Positions 60,077-64,000 of a stretch of DNA of 64,000 nt are shown one piece after another (the stretch's first letter is position 1; each line of letters starts with the position of its first letter). Location: NCBI GenBank assembly GCA_963848035.1, contig CAWKCD010000003.1, positions 1 through 64,000 of the forward strand, written 5' to 3'. The DNA is from JAVVHH01 sp963848035 (GTDB lineage Bacteria; Pseudomonadota; Alphaproteobacteria; Acetobacterales; Acetobacteraceae). The position numbers were made by a program, and so were the translations under genes. The notes under the pieces were generated by a model, which made no database searches, was not told the origin of the DNA, and worked only from the letters and a program-made list of their open reading frames with translations.

Positions 60077-60220
60077 GCGGCGCACTCCAGCAGACGATGT
60101 CCACTGATAAGGCGTGCACCGGCGGTTTGGCTGCGGCCGCTCTTGAAGGTGTGAACACCTCGCACGCACTTGGCAGGTGATCTATTTGCATCTGACTACG
60201 CCGGACGGCGCTATGACTGC

Positions 60221-60715
60221 ATGGAACGGGATCGACCCATCGCAGAAATGTTCATCTTCGCCGGAGATGGACGCTTTCCAAACTCAGGACTGCCGCTGCT
60301 CGTCTATCGCGAGGCGCTGGATCCGAGCGCGGCGGCGATCGAGCGGCATTTCCAGCAGCACGGCTGGTGCAACACCTGGCGCGACGGCATCTATCGATTC
60401 CATCACTTCCACATCGTCCACGAGGTGCTCGGCATCGCCGTGGGCCGGGTGGAGGTCGCGTTCGGCGGCCCGAGCGGCCGCATCGTTCAGGCATCGGCTG
60501 GCGATGCCATCGTCATCCCCGCCGGGATCGCCCATAGCAATCACCGGCAATCCTCCGATCTGCTGGTGGTCGGCGCTTATCCCGACGGCGCCGATTGGGA
60601 CGTCCGGCGCGGCGACCCGCACGAATACGAGCAGTGCCGCGACGCCATTGCGGCCGTGGCGCTGCCGCGGCTCGACCCCGTCACCGGCGCGACGATCGAG
60701 CCCTGGCTTACCTGA
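60221..60715 (+). CDS. YjlB-like cupin protein
   Basis: A ~164-residue single cupin: MFIFAGDGRFPNSGLPLLVYR start, IYRFHHFHIVHEVLGIAVGRVEVAFGG in pieces, GDAIVIPAGIAHSNH and a C-terminal VVGAYPDGADWDVRRGDPHEY. These match the YjlB family, with His ligands in HHFH and AHSNH. Function unknown. ATG 60221 or 60245 could be the start. It is divergent from paoA and overlaps the end of pheT by 8 bp. Confidence 0.83.
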   Translation: MERDRPIAEMFIFAGDGRFPNSGLPLLVYREALDPSAAAIERHFQQHGWCNTWRDGIYRFHHFHIVHEVLGIAVGRVEVAFGGPSGRIVQASAGDAIVIPAGIAHSNHRQSSDLLVVGAYPDGADWDVRRGDPHEYEQCRDAIAAVALPRLDPVTGATIEPWLT

Positions 60716-63162
60716 GCGTGCCGCCGGTCTTCTTGGCGACCGCCTCGACGATCTTCGCCGCCGCCGCCTCGATCTCGGCATCCGTCAGCGTCCGCTCCCG
60801 CGGCTGCAACACCACCTCGATGCCGACGGATTTCTGACCCGCGGCCACCTTGTCGCCCTGGTAGACGTCGAACAGCGACGCTCCCGAGATCAACGTCCGC
60901 TCCGCTCCCCGCGCCGCCCGCAGCACCGCATCGGCGGCGACGTCCTGCGGCACGAGGAATGCGAAATCGCGCCGCACCGGCTGGAACGGCGGCAGGTCCG
61001 GCGCCGTCCGCTTGCGGCGTTTCGGGTCGGGGATGCGGTCCAGGAAGACCTCGAACGCGGCGAACGGACCCGCCAAATCCAGCTTTCCGAGAGCCGACGG
61101 ATGCATCTCGCCGAACGTCGCCAGCACCAGCTTCGGCCCCTGCCGCACCACGCCGGAACGTCCGGGATGGTACCAGCCCGGCGCGTCCGTCGTGACCGTC
61201 AGGCTCTCCATCGGCAATCCCAGCGCCTCGAGCACGTCGAGCGCCGCAGCTTTCGCATCCATCGCGCCGTATCGCCGTGCCACCGCGAGCGGATGCCGCT
61301 CGGTTTGCCCCGCGAACACGCCGGCCGCGACGACCTCCTGCTTACCATGAGCGAAGGCCGGGCCGACTTCGAACAGCAGCGCGTCGGGCAGCCCGCGCGC
61401 CGCGTTCCGGCCCGCGGCCAGCGCCAGCGTCGCCACCGGCGTGGGCCGCATCTGGTCCAGATCGGAGGCGATCGGGTTGAGGACGCGCAGCGCCGGCTCG
61501 GCCTCGCCGAATGCCGCCGCTTGGCCGCTGGACATGAAGCTGAACGTCACGCATTCGAGCAGCCCGGCCGCAGCGAGCGTCCGCCGCGCCAACGCGGCAC
61601 GGACCTGCCGCGAGGTCAGCGTCGCCTCCGGCACCGGCGCGGCCCGCGGCAGCGACACCGGCGGCACTGTGTCCAGCCCCTTGATGCGCAGCACCTCCTC
61701 GACCAGGTCGGCTTCCGGCTCGACCTCGGCGCACCCTGACGCCGCCGCTCGGGCCTTCGCCGTATCCAGGCCCGGCGCCTGATCGAGCACGATCGCGGCC
61801 GCCACGTCGTTGCGCCAGGACGGCACCGAGACCGTCACCGATTCAGCGGTGCGCTTCTGCACCCCGAACCCAAGCCGTTCGAGGATGTCCACCGCCTCGT
61901 CCGCCGGCACGGCCAGGCCGCCCAGATCCTCAAGCCGCGCGTAGCGCAACGTCGCATCGCGCTGCCAGGCCGGCTCCGCGCCTGCGCTGTGCCACCTCGC
62001 TCGCCTCGCCGCCGCAGAGCTGTTGGATCAGATGCGTCGCCGCCTCCAACGCGTCCGGCAGCAGCGCCGGGTCGATCCCGCGCTCGAACCGTTGGCGCGC
62101 GTCCGACACGAGGCTGTGCCGCCGCCCCGTGAGCGCGACCCGCACCGGGTCGAACAGCGCGCACTCGATGAACACCGACGTGGTCGCCTCGGTGCAGCCC
62201 GTCGCTTCGCCGCCGATCACGCCCGCCAGCGACTGCACGCCGGCATCGTCGGCGATCACGCAATCCTCGGGGTCGGCCGTGTATTCGCGGCCGTTCAGCG
62301 CCAGGAAGGTTTCGCCTTCGCCGCGGCGGAAGCGCAGGACTCCGCCCGCGACACGGTCGGCATCGAACACGTGCAGCGGACGACCCAGATCGATCGTGAA
62401 GAAGTTCGTGACGTCGACCAGCGCATTGATCGGCCGCAGCCCGATGCTCGTCAGCCGCGCCTGCAGCCATTCCGGGCTCGGCCCGTTCTTCAGCCCGCGC
62501 ACCGTCCGCCCCAGCACCCAGGGGCATGCCTCGGGGAAGTCGATCTCCCAGCGCACCGCGCTCGGGAAATGCGGCGCCACCGGCAACGGCGCCCACGGCT
62601 TCAGGCGTCCGAGCCCGGCCGCCGCCAGATCGCGCGCAACCCCGCGCACCGACAGCGCGTCGCCCCGATTGGGCGTCACCGCGATGTCGATCACCGGGTC
62701 GTTCAGCCCGGCATAGTCGGGGTAGGGCATGCCCACCGGCGCATCGGCCGGCAGCTCGACGATGCCGTCATGATCCTCGCCGAGCCCCATCTCGCGCCGC
62801 GACAGCAGCATTCCCGCGCTGGTCACGCCGCGGATCTCGCCCACTTTCAGCGTGATCCCCGTGCCGGGGATGAAGCTGCCCGGCGGCGCGAACACCACCT
62901 TGATCCCGGTCCGTGCGTTCGGCGCGCCGCACACCACCGAGACCGGGCCATCGCCCGCATCCACCTGGCACGCCCGCAGCCGGTCGGCGTTCGGGTGCTG
63001 CACCGCCTCGATCACATGGCCGACACGGAACGCCCGCAGCGCCTCGCCCGGATCGCTCACGCTCTCCAGTTCGAGCCCGATCCCGGTGAGGCGGTCGGTG
63101 ATCTCAGAAAGCGACGCGTCGGTGTCGAGATGCGTGCGCAGCCAGGACAGGGTGAACTTCAT
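60708..63162 (-). CDS. pheT: Phenylalanine-tRNA ligase beta subunit, split by a one-base frameshift
   Basis: The ~815-residue beta chain of PheRS. First segment: MKFTLSWLRTHLDTDASLSE, a tRNA-binding domain (GHVIEAVQHPNADRLRACQVD, VCGAPNARTG), B3/B4 editing domain and IGLRPINALVDVTNFFTIDLG. Second segment, in another frame: LEDLGGLAVPADEAVDILERLGFGV (B5), VPSWRNDVAAAI, EEVLRIKGLDTVPP and a C-terminal anticodon-like FDX domain. One extra base at about 61983-61988 separates them. The gene is essential, so error is likely. ATG overlaps the pheS stop by 4 bp. Confidence 0.92.
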
Positions 63163-64000
63163 CCGCCCACTCCCTCGTGCAGCAGCGCCGGCGCCAGCGG
63201 GTTGAACCCGTAATGCCGCAGCCAGCGCAGATCGCTCTCGTAGAACGGCCGCAGGTCCGGGATGCCGTATTTCAGCATCGCGACCCGCTCGACGCCCATC
63301 CCGAACGCGAAGCCCTGCCACTCCCGCGGATCGAGCCCGCAATTGGCCAGCACGCGCGGATGCACCATCCCGCTGCCCAGGATCTCCAGCCAATCCCCGC
63401 CGCCGCCCAACTCGCCCGTCTTCCGGTTCCAGCCGATATCGACCTCCATCGAAGGCTCGGTGAACGGGAAATACGAGGAGCGGAACCGCACCGGCAGGCT
63501 CGCGATGCCGAAGAAGGCGCGCAGGAAGTCGATCAGGCAGCCCTTGAGATGGCCGAGCGTGATGTTGCGGTCGATCACGATGCCTTCGCATTGGTGGAAC
63601 ATCGGCGAGTGCGTCGCATCATGGTCGGCGCGGTAGGTGCGGCCCGGCGCGATCACGCGGATCGGGGGCGGCTGTTCGAGCATGGAGATGATCTGCACGT
63701 CCGACGTCTGCGTGCGCAGCAGCAGCGGCCGGCCCTCGCGCTCGCCGGGCATGTAGAACGTGTCGTGGTCGGCGCGGGCGGGATGGTGCGCGGGGATGTT
63801 CAGCGCGCCGAAATTGTACCAGTCGTTCTCGATGTCGAGCCCTTCGCCGACGCGGAAGCCCATAGCGCCGAAGATGGCGGCCATCTCCTCCATCGTGCGG
63901 CTGATCGGGTGGATCAGACCCTGTGCCCGCGCCAAAGGCGGCAGGCTGACGTCGATCTTCTCGCTGGCGAGCCGCGCATCGATCTCGGCGGCTTCGAGCG
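63159..64000 (-). CDS. pheS: Phenylalanine-tRNA ligase alpha subunit (partial)
   Basis: The last ~280 residues of PheS; the start lies beyond the window. Class II motifs: HPISRTMEEMAAIFGAMGF, NIPAHHPARADHDTFY, RTQTSDVQIISMLEQ, GRTYRADHDATHSPMFHQCEG, and motif 3 GFAFGMGVERVAMLKYGIPDLR. SYFPFTEPSMEVDI is also typical. Its stop overlaps the pheT start (ATGA), the usual coupled order. Confidence 0.94.
   Translation of the reverse strand, partial: LEAAEIDARLASEKIDVSLPPLARAQGLIHPISRTMEEMAAIFGAMGFRVGEGLDIENDWYNFGALNIPAHHPARADHDTFYMPGEREGRPLLLRTQTSDVQIISMLEQPPPIRVIAPGRTYRADHDATHSPMFHQCEGIVIDRNITLGHLKGCLIDFLRAFFGIASLPVRFRSSYFPFTEPSMEVDIGWNRKTGELGGGGDWLEILGSGMVHPRVLANCGLDPREWQGFAFGMGVERVAMLKYGIPDLRPFYESDLRWLRHYGFNPLAPALLHEGVGG

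Overview
The window is very GC-rich DNA, with third codon positions almost always G or C, and it is densely coding. Gene content points to an alphaproteobacterium, most likely Rhodospirillales/Acetobacteraceae: a CarD / 7Fe-ferredoxin / S4-domain / Suv3-like helicase block, an EttA-type ABC-F protein, a PaoABC-type molybdenum enzyme, PEP-CTERM proteins, tiny secreted GCG...CRPN proteins and a PagL lipid A deacylase. The taxon is an inference from gene families, not a search result.

Layout. 1-9 kb: end of a B12-dependent ribonucleotide reductase, RidA, a TylF-like methyltransferase, a GNAT protein, an MBL hydrolase, a DUF2075 ATPase, an EEP-family protein and YdfG. 8.8-13 kb: carD, fdxA, S4 protein and helicase on the minus strand. 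13-18.5 kb: leucyl aminopeptidase, a MarR regulator, an orphan sugar-permease pair and a WecA/MraY-like transferase. 18.7-21.8 kb: surface-sugar genes (CapD-like epimerase/dehydratase and DegT aminotransferase). 22-32 kb: small envelope genes, a SoxC-like sulfite dehydrogenase with its cytochrome c, an Asp/Glu racemase homologue, an rRNA methyltransferase and proline iminopeptidase. 32.6-37.5 kb: a sugar-acid operon (IlvD/Edd dehydratase, SDR, FAH hydrolase) with a divergent lactonase-fold gene. 38.9-42.2 kb: flavin reductase, D-hydroxyacid dehydrogenase and a TPP enzyme. 42.2-45.9 kb: a three-gene candidate RiPP (ribosomally made, modified peptide) operon. 46-53 kb: SDR, GNAT, EttA, methyltransferase, MtgA, inorganic pyrophosphatase, tRNA-Ile2 and a Tat-exported peptide-binding protein. 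53.5-64 kb: ferritin-like and PEP-CTERM pair, GCG protein, PagL, paoABC, a cupin, and pheT-pheS.

The most interesting object is the operon at 45912-42187. It encodes a precursor-like protein with 24 Asp-Pro units alternating with Lys, then an ATP-grasp ligase of the graspetide-maturase type, then a B12-type radical SAM enzyme with a CX7CX2C cluster motif. This looks like a RiPP system that could build many side-chain links on an Asp/Lys repeat.

Second is a dispersed intergenic element, called R1 here (6704-6996, 37501-37694, 51448-51590). Its copies share a conserved core, change their stem sequences in a compensating way, and carry outer arms that differ at each locus and match the ends of the adjoining genes. 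A second, shorter repeat (R2) has five copies at gene ends.

Seven genes carry single-base frameshifts. Two of these, ppa and pheT, should be essential, so sequence error is the leading explanation and all seven should be checked before being called pseudogenes.
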